A stretch of 64,000 nucleotides of DNA from Arthrobacter sp. JZ12 (GCF_035189165.1 NZ_CP045246.1:2108001-2172000); one strand, 5' to 3'; numbered from the stretch's first letter, positions 52,055 through 60,595 are shown. The notes: generated from the letters alone by a model not told the origin. A program made the numbers and translations.

Positions 52055-52362
52055 CACCTCAAGGTGAAGCGCCCCGCGTAGGCCGGCACGGCGCACGAGA
52101 TGAGCGGGCAAACGGGCGGGAGGACGAGCAAGTCCGAATCATGGCTGCGCGGTTACGACTAACGACCGACTCCAGGCTAGGCAAGGAAACACCTCAGTGG
52201 GTGAAGAATTTGGCGAACACCCCCCTTCCGGCACCTCCGCCGGAAGATGTGGACGAACAGGTCCGAATCCTCGCAGCACGTTTGCGGGTAACGACCGACC
52301 GCAAGCTTGGCAACGAAACACCTCAGTGGGTGAAGGACCTGGCTGCCAAGCCCCTTCAATGA
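52051..52362 (+). CDS. Small protein made of two near-identical 43-residue repeats
   Basis: About 103 residues. The segment EQVRIMAARLRLTTDSRLGK and then ETPQWVKNLANTPLP recurs as EQVRILAARLRVTTDRKLGN and ETPQWVKDLAAKPLQ. The duplication is also obvious in the DNA (about 52,127-52,210 and 52,255-52,346). The ATG at 52,051 overlaps the antitoxin stop. The unit is helical and charged, and could be a DNA- or protein-binding module used twice. No family is recognised. Confidence 0.6.
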   Translation: MTPQGEAPRVGRHGARDERANGREDEQVRIMAARLRLTTDSRLGKETPQWVKNLANTPLPAPPPEDVDEQVRILAARLRVTTDRKLGNETPQWVKDLAAKPLQ

Positions 52363-52823
52363 TGCTGAAGCGCGGTCTCTCCTAAGGCGCGTCATCACTC
52401 ACCCCGTCACAGTCGCGAACTGCCGCGTCGTCGCCTCACGGGCAAGTACACGTCTTTCGCCCGATCAGTGCACACGATGGTGCCCACCGGTTAGCAGGCG
52501 ATTCTGCCCGATTCGTTCAGCGTTGGGGTCTATGACCGTCGACAAGACGGAGAAGGCCGCGTTGATCAAGTGGGCCGACAAGCGCGCCGCAGTGAAGCTC
52601 ACCATCACCAAGGCCTGACCGGGCTGTCTCTTTCCAATATCCAGCGGAGCCCACACCACCGATCGCAGGCGTGGGCTCCCTGCTATCTCCGGGTGCATAG
52701 GCCGGGCTGAAAAACTTGTGAAAAACCTGCGCCTCGCGAGATGGCGGAGCGAGCCGCGGTGCTATATCTTCAGCGGTATAACGTGCGACTGCGGTAGTCC
52801 CACGCTGATCAGGGGACACGCAC
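52363..52823. other. Intergenic region, gene debris and a hairpin
   Basis: About 460 bp with no full gene. A 28-codon frame (52,532-52,618, MTVDKTEKAALIKWADKRAA and on) ends just before the hairpin at 52,646-52,679; it may be the last codons of a lost gene with its terminator. Nothing else is recognised, apart from the region before the GTG of the next gene. Confidence 0.4.
52646..52679 (+). terminator. Hairpin terminator
   Basis: Arms GGAGCCCAC (52,646-52,654) and GTGGGCTCC (52,671-52,679) with a 16-nt loop, located 28 bp after the stop of the short frame at 52,532-52,618. Confidence 0.55.
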
Positions 52824-54824
52824 GTGAACACAGATTCAAGCCTGCCCGGGCGCCGGCATCGGGCCATCGCAGTATTCTGCGCCGCCTTGACGACGCTCAT
52901 CTTCTTCTCGCCGGTTGCCCCCGCCACGGCCACTAACGAGGACCCGCCGCCGGCCAGTGAGACTTCGTCGGCGCCAGCCATGTGGTTCGGTAGCGATCCC
53001 GTCGTGGGGCAACGGTTGCAGCTCTACGTCGACGTAGACCAGACGAAGCGGTGGGAGCGGATAAGCCACCAGTGGCTGGTGGACGGCGAGTTCCGGGGAG
53101 ATCCCGAGGCCAGTAATTCTCTGACAGTGACAGAAGCGCATTTCGGGCACCGTCTCTCGGTTCGCGTCACCATGAAAGAGTTCGGTGCGGATCCCGTCGT
53201 GTACGTCTCCGGAGAGACTGCACCCGTTCTGGGATCCATCTCTCCACAGGCGTCGTATTCATCGGCTGAGGCTATCTTGGGGAAGAGTATTTCCATCGAT
53301 GCCGGCCAAGTGTCTACCCGACCTGCTTTAGCCAGCGCCCCGCAACCGACCTTCGTCTGGTCGAGGAACGGTATCCCAATCCCGGGCGCTGATGGTGCGT
53401 CCTACACGCCCACAGAAGATGACATGGGCGCCGAACTCACCAGTACGTTCTCCCTCTCCGCCCCGGATTACCAAACCGAAACCTACACGAGATCCTATGG
53501 CACCGCGTTCCGTGGATACCTGACCTCGTCCCCAGTCATCACCTGGACCGGCGGTGACGCCACCACGGCTCCCGCCGGAACGGTGCTACACGCGACGACG
53601 GCCCCACCGCCCGGCGGCGCACCTCCCGGGCTGACCTACCAGTACCAGTGGATTGATTCGTATTGGGGCTGGCTCCACGGAGAAACCGGGCCAACGTTCA
53701 CCACCACAGCCCGTAACGTCGGCAGCCGGATTACCGTGCAGATCACCACCTCCGCCCCGGAGTACAAGAGCACGTACTACCGCAGCAAGGATTCTGCCGC
53801 ACCGCTCATCAAGGGCGTATTCGCCGGGCTTACTGCCCCCACCATCAAGGGCACTGTCCTGCCCGGTCAGGTCCTCACCGCCGTCCCCGCCTCGACGACC
53901 CCGGCCCCCGAGCGCGTCGAATATGAGTGGTACCGCAGCGGCGCTAAGGTCACCGACTGGAGTAGGAGCCCCACCTATCAAGTCACCCAGGCCGACAGCG
54001 GGCACCGCATGTCCGTCCGTGTCCGGTACAGCAAAGCCCTCTACATCACCGCGACCGTTTTGTCCGCGCTCACTCCAGTCACCTTCGATACGCGTTCTTT
54101 CATGGATTTCACCGGCGATAAAAAGTCGGACGTACTCGTTGGCGACAATCGCGGCATATACATCTACCCTGGCAACGGTTCTGGGGGCTGGGGTGCCCGC
54201 AAGACAGTTCGCTTCGACGATCTGGAGCCCACCGCCCTCCTCAGGCCAGGCAATTTCGACGGCGATAGCGGGTTCTACGACTACTTTGCCGTGTACGGCT
54301 CAGAGATGTTTCTGGTCTCCAGTTACTCCGGGTCCCCGGTTGGCATTGGCTGGGAGGGGTTCACCATTGTCGCCCCCGGGGATTTCAACGGCGATGGGTA
54401 CTCCGATGTGGTGGCCCGAGACAAGGCCGGCGCCCTCTACCTGTACCCCGGCAACGGATCCGGCGGATGGAAGGCACGAGCGAAGATCGGCTCCGGCTGG
54501 CATGGATTTACGGCCATGGTCGGCCCAGGTGACTTTAACGGCGACCAATACGTCGACGTGATCGCCCGCGACAAGTACGGCGCACTCTACCTGTATCCCG
54601 GCAACGGATCCGGCGGATGGAAACCACGAACAAAAATCGGTTCAGGGTGGCTGGGATTTACCAGCATCAGCGCTGCCGGTGACTTCAACGGTGACGGCAC
54701 GATGGACCTCGTCGCCCGCGACAAGTACGGCGCACTCTACCTGTACCCCGGCAACGGATCCGGCGGATGGAAACCACGGGCGAAGATCGGCTCGGGCTGG
54801 AACGGCTTCACACACATCTCTTAG
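52824..54824 (+). CDS. Secreted repeat protein with Ig-like and FG-GAP/VCBS repeats
   Basis: A 666-residue secreted protein. The signal peptide ends near PATATNE (about residue 38). Residues 50-420 contain four similar beta modules with patterns such as WSRNGIPIPGADGASYTPTE and TYQVTQADSGHRMSVRVRYS, typical of bacterial Ig-like adhesin repeats. Residues 430-666 hold FG-GAP/VCBS-type units (GDFNGDGYSDVVARDKAGAL, YLYPGNGSGGWK, IGSGWHGF) repeated about five times. The C-terminal repeats are closely related to those of the protease at 1145-3319. A surface-binding role is likely; no enzyme domain is seen. Confidence 0.85.
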   Translation: MNTDSSLPGRRHRAIAVFCAALTTLIFFSPVAPATATNEDPPPASETSSAPAMWFGSDPVVGQRLQLYVDVDQTKRWERISHQWLVDGEFRGDPEASNSLTVTEAHFGHRLSVRVTMKEFGADPVVYVSGETAPVLGSISPQASYSSAEAILGKSISIDAGQVSTRPALASAPQPTFVWSRNGIPIPGADGASYTPTEDDMGAELTSTFSLSAPDYQTETYTRSYGTAFRGYLTSSPVITWTGGDATTAPAGTVLHATTAPPPGGAPPGLTYQYQWIDSYWGWLHGETGPTFTTTARNVGSRITVQITTSAPEYKSTYYRSKDSAAPLIKGVFAGLTAPTIKGTVLPGQVLTAVPASTTPAPERVEYEWYRSGAKVTDWSRSPTYQVTQADSGHRMSVRVRYSKALYITATVLSALTPVTFDTRSFMDFTGDKKSDVLVGDNRGIYIYPGNGSGGWGARKTVRFDDLEPTALLRPGNFDGDSGFYDYFAVYGSEMFLVSSYSGSPVGIGWEGFTIVAPGDFNGDGYSDVVARDKAGALYLYPGNGSGGWKARAKIGSGWHGFTAMVGPGDFNGDQYVDVIARDKYGALYLYPGNGSGGWKPRTKIGSGWLGFTSISAAGDFNGDGTMDLVARDKYGALYLYPGNGSGGWKPRAKIGSGWNGFTHIS

Positions 54825-54851
54825 CTCCACCTGACTCCTCATTGGGCTCCA

Positions 54852-55703
54852 TCAGCGCCACTCCCCCAGCGCGTCGAGCAGCCTCACCTGCCTTTGATCC
54901 AGTTCGCCAGCACCCAGCTTGAGTCGCTGCCTGTACAGCCAGCGCTGCATGCCCTTCTCGGCTGGTCCGCCAAGTTGCCTAGGGAAGCGACCGTGCTGGG
55001 CGATGAACCGGAAGGCGGCGGCGTACCACCTGTCCCAGTCACGGTCCCGGCCAACCTTCCGTGGCTCTCCACGCCTCGGCCGGTCGTGGAGGATCAGCCG
55101 GCGCGCGGAGATGGTCGGGTCGAGGGCCTCGCGCTGGCGGATGCTGTGCCGGACGGCTTCATCGTTGATCCCGCAGAGGCGGGCAATCTGGGTGACGTTG
55201 AGCCCACCCAGGTAGAAGAGCAGCCATTCATTCTCGGACCGGGCCGGCGGCCACTCTTCCTCCAGGCGGCCTCGCTCGTTCGATGACATCAGCTCTGCAT
55301 TTGCGGGAGCTCCGGCCCACTTCCGTGCTTCCAACATGACTCGTTCGTAGTCCTCCTCGTCGAAGACGAAGTCCACGGCGTCCTCTATTCGGTAGGTGTC
55401 TGGGGTGAGGGAGTCATCCCAGCCGATACCGGACCAGTAAACCTTTCCATCCGCACGAGAAATGTCTGCTGTCACACCGCCGCATCCCTCGTCCAAACAG
55501 GCAGGGCAGAACAGTAGCCATCCGCGATCCCAATACTGGTGGGCGCGGCGTCCGAGGAGACGGTCAATCTGCTCTACTGCAAACTTCGGATAGAACCTCG
55601 TAATGAGGGAGATTTCCTCCGGAGGATCATCAGCCCTTTGCCATTCCTGGATCCAGACACGCAAAAGCTTGCAGTCGATGACAAAGTCCAGGTGCACCTC
55701 CAC
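54852..55703 (-). CDS. Protein with C-terminal helicase-associated domain 1
   Basis: A 283-residue protein starting at GTG 55,703 (VEVHLDFVIDCKLL) after GGAGGA. An N-terminal domain (residues 1-135) includes DRGWLLFCPACLDEGCGGVT and YWSGIGWDD, and looks like a compact alpha/beta domain with three conserved cysteines. The C-terminal part has an HTH-like segment (LNVTQIARLCGINDEAVRHS) and a helicase-associated domain (WDRWYAAAFRFIAQHGRFP, GMQRWLYRQRLKLGAG). Longer upstream starts would run into the RES remnant on the other strand. A paralogue of the C-terminal half lies at 57,708. Function unknown. Confidence 0.7.
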   Translation of the reverse strand: MEVHLDFVIDCKLLRVWIQEWQRADDPPEEISLITRFYPKFAVEQIDRLLGRRAHQYWDRGWLLFCPACLDEGCGGVTADISRADGKVYWSGIGWDDSLTPDTYRIEDAVDFVFDEEDYERVMLEARKWAGAPANAELMSSNERGRLEEEWPPARSENEWLLFYLGGLNVTQIARLCGINDEAVRHSIRQREALDPTISARRLILHDRPRRGEPRKVGRDRDWDRWYAAAFRFIAQHGRFPRQLGGPAEKGMQRWLYRQRLKLGAGELDQRQVRLLDALGEWR

Positions 55704-55772
55704 GCTGTCCTCCGACCGCAAAAAGAACAGCCACCGCTTCCTCCAGGCGGCCCTGGGGACCCGTCGCTCAAC

Positions 55773-55979
55773 GCATCCACGCAACGGTGGGCGCGCGAAA
55801 TGTACGATACCGGCGACTACTCCGGAGTTTCCTGGTGGTCCTATTACGAGCCCCGCTGGGCGAGCTTCGGACTGTGGGACATATCGGGGCTGGCCGTCGA
55901 CGGTTCGCCCGAGCCGCTTACGCTGACACATCCGTCCCTCGAAGAGGCTTCAAGAATCATCCGTCGACTCATCACCTGA
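55773..55979 (+). pseudogene. C-terminal remnant of an RES-domain toxin
   Basis: About 68 codons (STQRWAREMYDTGDYSGVSW, WSYYEPRWASFGLWDI, ending RRLIT) resemble the end of RES-domain toxins, where WA, a Y-S/E pair and a LW or LF strand are conserved. The N-terminal part with the catalytic Arg is missing; upstream sequence belongs to the gene on the opposite strand. RES toxins degrade NAD+ and are paired with Xre/MbcA/ParS antitoxins such as the one at 51,665. The remnant therefore suggests a broken toxin-antitoxin locus. Confidence 0.5.
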
Positions 55980-56192
55980 CTGTGACGCTGAGAGGGGCGG
56001 GCCCCCACATGACCTGGGTGCATGGCGGACCCTGGGAGGCGGCCCTGCAGACGACTGAGATCGACGGAAAGGAAGCCGAGCTCGGGCTCAAGATCCGCTA
56101 CGCCCTTACTGCCGTCTAGCGGTGGCTGGCGGACCTCGCGTAAGACGACGGCAGTGAATACCACCGGCCCTCGACGAGTGATGGCCCGCGCC

Positions 56193-57599
56193 TTACCGCC
56201 CGAACCTGCTAAATATTGCGTCCTGAACCCGCCGAAGGGTGTGTCTCCCGGCGGTGGATGAGTGATCCCGCATGGCTCGGCGCGGGGCGAGGCCTCGACT
56301 ATCCAGCAGTGCACCGTATCCGTGCTGAAGTCGTCGTAAACCTCCTGGGCCGGTCTGCGCACCAAATGCTGCCAGCCCGGGGGACGCTTGTGCGAACACA
56401 GTGACGTGGGCGCCGTCTGCGACTTCCGGCGGGACGGGTTGAATTCGTTGCGCCAGTTTGGCTTGAATGGCTTCCTCTCCGAGTGCCGGCGTGTTCCATC
56501 CGCCTGGGGGCTCCTGCCAGTAGCCTGCCATCACCGCAGGCGGAATCTTCAAGGGCCCGTAGGCGCCGCTGTATTGATCCAGCAGCGGGGAGGTCTGTGT
56601 ACGCCAGTTGGTGAGAACGGACAACGTTGCCGCTGCAACCGCCAAGTCAATCTCGTCGTGACCGGTGTCTTCCGGGTTCGGGTAGGTTGAGTCTCCTGCT
56701 GTGTCTCCACCCGAGCGATTGCCGCCATCCTGAGTGCCTGAGCCCTCATCCTTTTCGGCCGTCGGCCGCTCGTCATCGAATATCGCATTGCAAACCTCCT
56801 CCGCGAACCAGCCCGCGAAGAATCCGACTTGAGCTTCAGCGAGCCACAGCACCAGGGATGCTCCGCCTGTGGCTGGTGCACCGGCCGAGGCGGCCAAGGC
56901 AACCCCGCCGGACGCCGCCGTGCCGACCACCCCTCCCACAACCCGACAGGCCAGATCCACGTCTTCCTCATCCATCCCAGCTAGAGCCGGATCAGCGGAC
57001 GAAGATTTGGTAGCCATCTGGAAGGTAGGCCCTGGCCCTCCGAGCAATGGTGCCTGTTGGGCTGCCTGAGCTACAGCTTCCATCGCCGTTCGAGGCAGGA
57101 ACCCGACCGAGCTAGCCGGAGCATCCAGATAGGGGACGCCCAGGGGCGGAGCTGAACCGGACGGCATTTCTCCGCCATGCTCTGTGAGCAGATCGGCAGC
57201 ACTTTTGAATCGAGTCGTATCCCCAACAGCTTCAGCTGTAATCATGAGGGACACGAGTGGGCCGTGCAGCCCGGACAGGTTGCCGGCAGAGGACGCATGG
57301 CTGGTCAGCGAATCCAGCATGCGCATGCGGCCGGCTGGGTCCAATCTACCGATTTGCCCGAGTACAGCTCCCAGGCTCGTGATGTAAGCGGGCTTCGCCC
57401 GTTCTGGAGCCAGGGTGTCAGAGACCACTGTGGGGTCGAACGACTCTCCTGCAGTTAGCCGGTCCAGCTCCCTCAGCCGAGTCCAACCCCGTGGAGCGTC
57501 ATAGAACCACAGGCATCGAGGAACGGGTTTCGGCTGCAGTCTGCGCCCTCGCCGCTCGAGGGCTGACAGCTGCTGCAGGACTGCTTCACGAAGCCCCAT
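56193..57599 (-). CDS. Unknown protein with glycine/alanine-rich membrane segment, possible C-terminal frameshift
   Basis: A 468-residue protein starting MGLREAVLQQLSALERRG after a GAGGAG site. The middle (about residues 225-275) is a Gly/Ala-rich hydrophobic stretch (CRVVGGVVGTAASGGVALAA, LVLWLAEAQVGFFAGWFAEE), the next 60 residues are acidic and disordered. The last 70 residues look non-native; in another frame the sequence continues as LVRRPAQEVYDDFSTDTVHC, which seems more protein-like. A frameshift near the C-run at about 56,376-56,384 is suspected. No family is recognised; the gene could encode an effector or secreted protein. Confidence 0.55.
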   Translation of the reverse strand: MGLREAVLQQLSALERRGRRLQPKPVPRCLWFYDAPRGWTRLRELDRLTAGESFDPTVVSDTLAPERAKPAYITSLGAVLGQIGRLDPAGRMRMLDSLTSHASSAGNLSGLHGPLVSLMITAEAVGDTTRFKSAADLLTEHGGEMPSGSAPPLGVPYLDAPASSVGFLPRTAMEAVAQAAQQAPLLGGPGPTFQMATKSSSADPALAGMDEEDVDLACRVVGGVVGTAASGGVALAASAGAPATGGASLVLWLAEAQVGFFAGWFAEEVCNAIFDDERPTAEKDEGSGTQDGGNRSGGDTAGDSTYPNPEDTGHDEIDLAVAAATLSVLTNWRTQTSPLLDQYSGAYGPLKIPPAVMAGYWQEPPGGWNTPALGEEAIQAKLAQRIQPVPPEVADGAHVTVFAQASPGLAAFGAQTGPGGLRRLQHGYGALLDSRGLAPRRAMRDHSSTAGRHTLRRVQDAIFSRFGR

Positions 57600-57707
57600 G
57601 TCGACTCCTCAAACGGGACCACCACAGGTTCTTCGGAAATTATCCGACCACCCCCTCTTGGTTGGCAATAGCGCAACGGTTGGCGGAGCCAAGGGCGCCC
57701 ATCGCCG

Positions 57708-58130
57708 TCAACGCCAATCCCCTAGTGCGTCGAGCAGTCCCTCCCGCCGCGTATCCAGCTCTCCCGCGGCCAGCTTGAGGCGCTGGTTGTAGAGCCACCG
57801 CTGCATGCTCCGTTCGACGGGTCCGCCGAGTTGTCGCGGGAAGCGGCCTTGGGTGGCGACGAACCGGAAGAGGGCCGTGTAGCGCTTATCCCATTCGCGG
57901 TCGCACGCATCCTTCGGCTGCGCGGCCGGCCTGGGTCGGTCGTGCAGTATGAGCCGCCGCCCCATCACCCCGGAATCAGCCGCCTCCCTGGATCTGATGA
58001 CCCTCCGGACGGCAGCCTCGGGGACCCTGCAGAGCCGGGCGATGTGGGCGATACCCAGGCCGCGCAGGTAGAACAGGACCCATTCGGATTCAGAGCGCGC
58101 CGGCGGCCAGTCACTGATGTCCGACGTCAT
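57708..58130 (-). CDS. Protein with helicase-associated domain 2
   Basis: About 140 residues from MTSDISDWPPARSESEWVLF. It has an HTH-like segment (LGIAHIARLCRVPEAAVRRV) and a helicase-associated domain (WDKRYTALFRFVATQGRFPR, SMQRWLYNQRLKLAAG), ending LLDALGDWR. It is highly similar to the last 140 residues of the protein at 54,852, but lacks that protein's N-terminal domain. The start at 58,130 overlaps the end of the HTH gene (58,111) and follows AAGGA. Helicase-associated domains are usually attached to large helicases; stand-alone versions may bind DNA. Confidence 0.75.
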   Translation of the reverse strand: MTSDISDWPPARSESEWVLFYLRGLGIAHIARLCRVPEAAVRRVIRSREAADSGVMGRRLILHDRPRPAAQPKDACDREWDKRYTALFRFVATQGRFPRQLGGPVERSMQRWLYNQRLKLAAGELDTRREGLLDALGDWR

Positions 58131-58350
58131 CGTCCTTCGGCTCAAGCATCCTGTTCACATTCCGGGAAGCCTCCTCGTACATCCGCTGGATGTACTCCTC
58201 CAGCTTGGAGCGCTCCACACGCCATTGGCCGCGGCCGCCGACCTGGATGGCTGGCAGGTCTCCGGAGCGCACCAAAGCGTACGCCTGGGAATTGGAGATG
58301 CTCAGTTCGTCGCAAACGTCATCAAGTTTCAGGAAACGCGGTTCTGGCAT
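58111..58350 (-). CDS. Excisionase-like HTH DNA-binding protein
   Basis: A 79-residue protein of the MerR/excisionase-type HTH family: FLKLDDVCDELSISNSQAYA, VRSGDLPAIQVGGRGQWRVE, followed by KLEEYIQRMYEEA. Proteins like this regulate small mobile elements or act as adaptor regulators. It is coupled to the helicase-associated-domain gene by overlap, so the two probably work together. No integrase gene is nearby in the window. Confidence 0.85.
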   Translation of the reverse strand: MPEPRFLKLDDVCDELSISNSQAYALVRSGDLPAIQVGGRGQWRVERSKLEEYIQRMYEEASRNVNRMLEPKDDDVGHQ

Positions 58351-58391
58351 GGGAAAACCCTAGCTGGTTTAGTCTCGCCACCAACTGGCTA

Positions 58392-58843
58392 TCATCCTGC
58401 CACCGTGTATTCGCCGCCAAGTTCCTCGAGGATACGGCGAATCTCCCAGGAGCTAGTTTCTCCGGTCGCCGCTTCGGTGACGTCCACGACCAACCAGTTC
58501 ACCCCGTGCGCGACCTGCACTTTGCCTTAATGGGAATCGGCCCACATGTCGAAGCTCTACTGCAAAGCTTCCTCGTCAGCGTAGAGGTCGACCTGGACAT
58601 GCTCCGAACAAAGCCATTGATCACTAGTGAGAGGGGTTCCGTCTCCCATCGGGACGATCGGTTCGCCAATAGGTTCCTTCTCGCACTGCAAGACACGGTC
58701 GACCGCGTCGTATGCGTCATCGATCGAGTCAAACGCCGGCAGACTTCCACTACCAGCCTGAACCACGCTCGAACAGCCGGCTAAAAAAGACCGGCTGCCA
58801 GGAGGGGTATCACCGCGACGCCGCGTAAACGCCTACCGCTCAC
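58392..58843 (-). pseudogene. Small lipoprotein gene broken by a frameshift and two stop codons
   Basis: GTG at 58,843 starts VSGRRLRGVAVIPLLAAGLF, a lipoprotein signal that needs a one-base shift in the T6 run (58,783-58,788) to continue as LAGCSSVVQAG with a good lipobox. Downstream the frame (SLPAFDSIDDAYDAVDRVLQ, later HGVNWLVVDVTEAATGETSS) contains in-frame TAG and TAA but otherwise stays coherent to 58,392. The start overlaps the stop of the upstream membrane gene as GTGA, so they formed an operon. The decay seems recent because codon structure is intact. Confidence 0.7.
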
Positions 58844-59295
58844 GACCGCTCACCCCCTTTCAACGCGGCGGTTTCCCGCCGGCCTACCGCCTGCCACCTC
58901 ACGCGGAGGAAGTGGGCAACCGGAAACAGCAACGGCACAGTCAGCGTGACAGGCCCGATACGTCCGGTGGAGAAATCGGTGGACGCAACCGCGACGCCTA
59001 CGGTAGAGGCGATCGCGAAGACTCCGATGAGATCCAGTAGCGGAGCTGGCCTCGTCGATCTCAGTGCAAACACGAAGCATGTGGATCCCACAACCGCCCC
59101 GAAGGCCCACCAGTAGAGGAAGAGACCACCGAGCTCCGCAGAGCGAGCGAAGTCGTCGCTGCCAAAGTTTCGCCAGACCAGATGAACAGCAACGGCCACA
59201 ACGACTCCGAGCCCGCCGATCATTGCTGTGGTGCGAAGCACCCGGCTGGGTGCGACGGAGCGGAATCCCCTGCCAGAGTGCGAAGTATTCGTCAT
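58840..59295 (-). CDS. Four-helix membrane protein, unknown function
   Basis: A 151-residue protein from MTNTSHSGRGFRSVA, preceded by GGGGGAT. Four hydrophobic segments lie at about residues 23-45, 57-77, 85-103 and 110-135, and the tail is basic (VRWQAVGRRETAALKGGERS). It is coupled to the broken lipoprotein gene. No motif is recognised. Confidence 0.65.
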   Translation of the reverse strand: MTNTSHSGRGFRSVAPSRVLRTTAMIGGLGVVVAVAVHLVWRNFGSDDFARSAELGGLFLYWWAFGAVVGSTCFVFALRSTRPAPLLDLIGVFAIASTVGVAVASTDFSTGRIGPVTLTVPLLFPVAHFLRVRWQAVGRRETAALKGGERS

Positions 59296-59399
59296 TGAAA
59301 TCCCCCATATAAACATCGCCTCTCACCAGCCTGCACTTGCCGACGTTGCAATGTCACCCCCAGGGGAGTAATGCGAACGAGTCGTTGCCCGTTTGTGTC

Positions 59400-59630
59400 C
59401 TAGTCCCGCCACCAGCGCTCAAAAGGCGCCAGGAACTCAGGCTCCTTCTCACGGTCCTTGTCGATGGCGTCGGCGAGGCATGCCTTCTGATCGGTGGTCA
59501 GCTGCGTCCAGGTGTGCCGGCTGATGTAGAGCGACAGCGCCGCCAGCGTCTCCTGCTGCAGGTCGGCCCGCGTCGTGGCCGGACCCTCGGGCGCGAAGCC
59601 GTAGATGGTGCGCATGGTTGTAGCGTTCAT
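59400..59630 (-). CDS. Small unknown protein, divergent to the UDG-like gene
   Basis: A 76-residue soluble protein from MNATTMRTIYGFAPEG after an AAGG site. It is helical with several Trp and acidic residues near the end (DREKEPEFLAPFERWWRD). The start is divergent from the gene at 59,743, with about 110 bp between them. Family not recognised. Confidence 0.6.
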   Translation of the reverse strand: MNATTMRTIYGFAPEGPATTRADLQQETLAALSLYISRHTWTQLTTDQKACLADAIDKDREKEPEFLAPFERWWRD

Positions 59631-59742
59631 CTCGTGGGCCTTCGGCAAGTTCGCCCTAGCGCTGCCGGGCTTCAACCCAGCAACCACTGTTGCGCCCCAA
59701 GGCCGGTATGCTCACCACATCGTCAACCGAACTGGGGGAACT

Positions 59743-60588
59743 GTGCCGGTACATCTTGCTGAACTTGCCTTGAGCGTGGCCCGCTGCCCTGAGGTGCCGC
59801 TGGCGGCTAGCGACTCTGCCCACCCGTGTCACAAGGTGGTGCACTCCCAGGACCAGTACGAGGGCCCGTTTCAGGTGCCCGAGGCCTGGGCAGGCAAGCT
59901 GGAGACCGCCAAGGTGGTGTTCCTGTCCTCTAACCCGGCCATCAGCGCTGGCGTGCCGGACGCGCGCGCAAGCTACAAGCGGCAGGCCGAGATGTACCCC
60001 ACCGCCGACTGGGACGATGCCCACATCGCCGACTTCATGCTCAACCGCTTCGATAGTGAACGCGGCTGGGTGAACGAGCGCCTGCAGCATCTGAAGGTGG
60101 ACGGGGAATCCCGCGGCGCGGTCGAGAAGTACTGGACCTGGGTGAAGCAGCAAACCGAGGCACTGGTCGGAACGGGCCGCCCTTGGTACGAGAACGTCGC
60201 CATGACCGAAGTCGTTCACTGCAAGTCCGGCAGCGAGGAAGGCGTCAAAGAGGCGGCCGACCGCTGCAGCTCCATGCATATGAACCGGGTGCTGGCTGGA
60301 TCTCCGGCGAACCTCGTCATCGTGGTTGGCACGCAGGCCCGTGACCGCTTCCTGCGGGCTTATCCGGAGGTTGCCGAGCAGTACCCGTCCTTCGGCCGTG
60401 ACAACAAGCTCACCGGCCGGGTGGACCCCCGCCAGAGCATCATTGAAATGCACCTCGGCGGTTGGCCACGGACGGTGTGCTTTCTCTGGCACAACAGCGC
60501 CTACGCCCCAAAGATCAAAGACCTGGCGAGCATGTACCCGGACGACTTCCCACGACTACAGGCAGCGGCGCTGGCTGGAGCGGCTTGA
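59743..60588 (+). CDS. Uracil-DNA-glycosylase-superfamily-like protein of unknown role
   Basis: A 281-residue protein from GTG 59,743 (VPVHLAELALSVARC) after GGGGGAA. Segments KVVFLSSNPAISAG, PWYENVAMTEVVHCKSGSEE and SPANLVIVVGTQARDRFL follow the order of UDG-like folds: a substrate loop with SNP near the start and a late hydrophobic strand VIVVG. Two cysteines (CPEV, CHKV) near the N-terminus could bind metal. It probably acts on nucleic acid or a base-containing ligand. The assignment rests on motif order seen by eye. Confidence 0.5.
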   Translation: MPVHLAELALSVARCPEVPLAASDSAHPCHKVVHSQDQYEGPFQVPEAWAGKLETAKVVFLSSNPAISAGVPDARASYKRQAEMYPTADWDDAHIADFMLNRFDSERGWVNERLQHLKVDGESRGAVEKYWTWVKQQTEALVGTGRPWYENVAMTEVVHCKSGSEEGVKEAADRCSSMHMNRVLAGSPANLVIVVGTQARDRFLRAYPEVAEQYPSFGRDNKLTGRVDPRQSIIEMHLGGWPRTVCFLWHNSAYAPKIKDLASMYPDDFPRLQAAALAGAA

Positions 60589-60595
60589 GCCTCCG

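Noticed and set aside
55704-55931. N-terminal extension of the first helicase-associated-domain protein
   Set aside because: It overlaps the RES remnant on the other strand, has no family pattern, and GTG 55,703 has a good ribosome-binding site.
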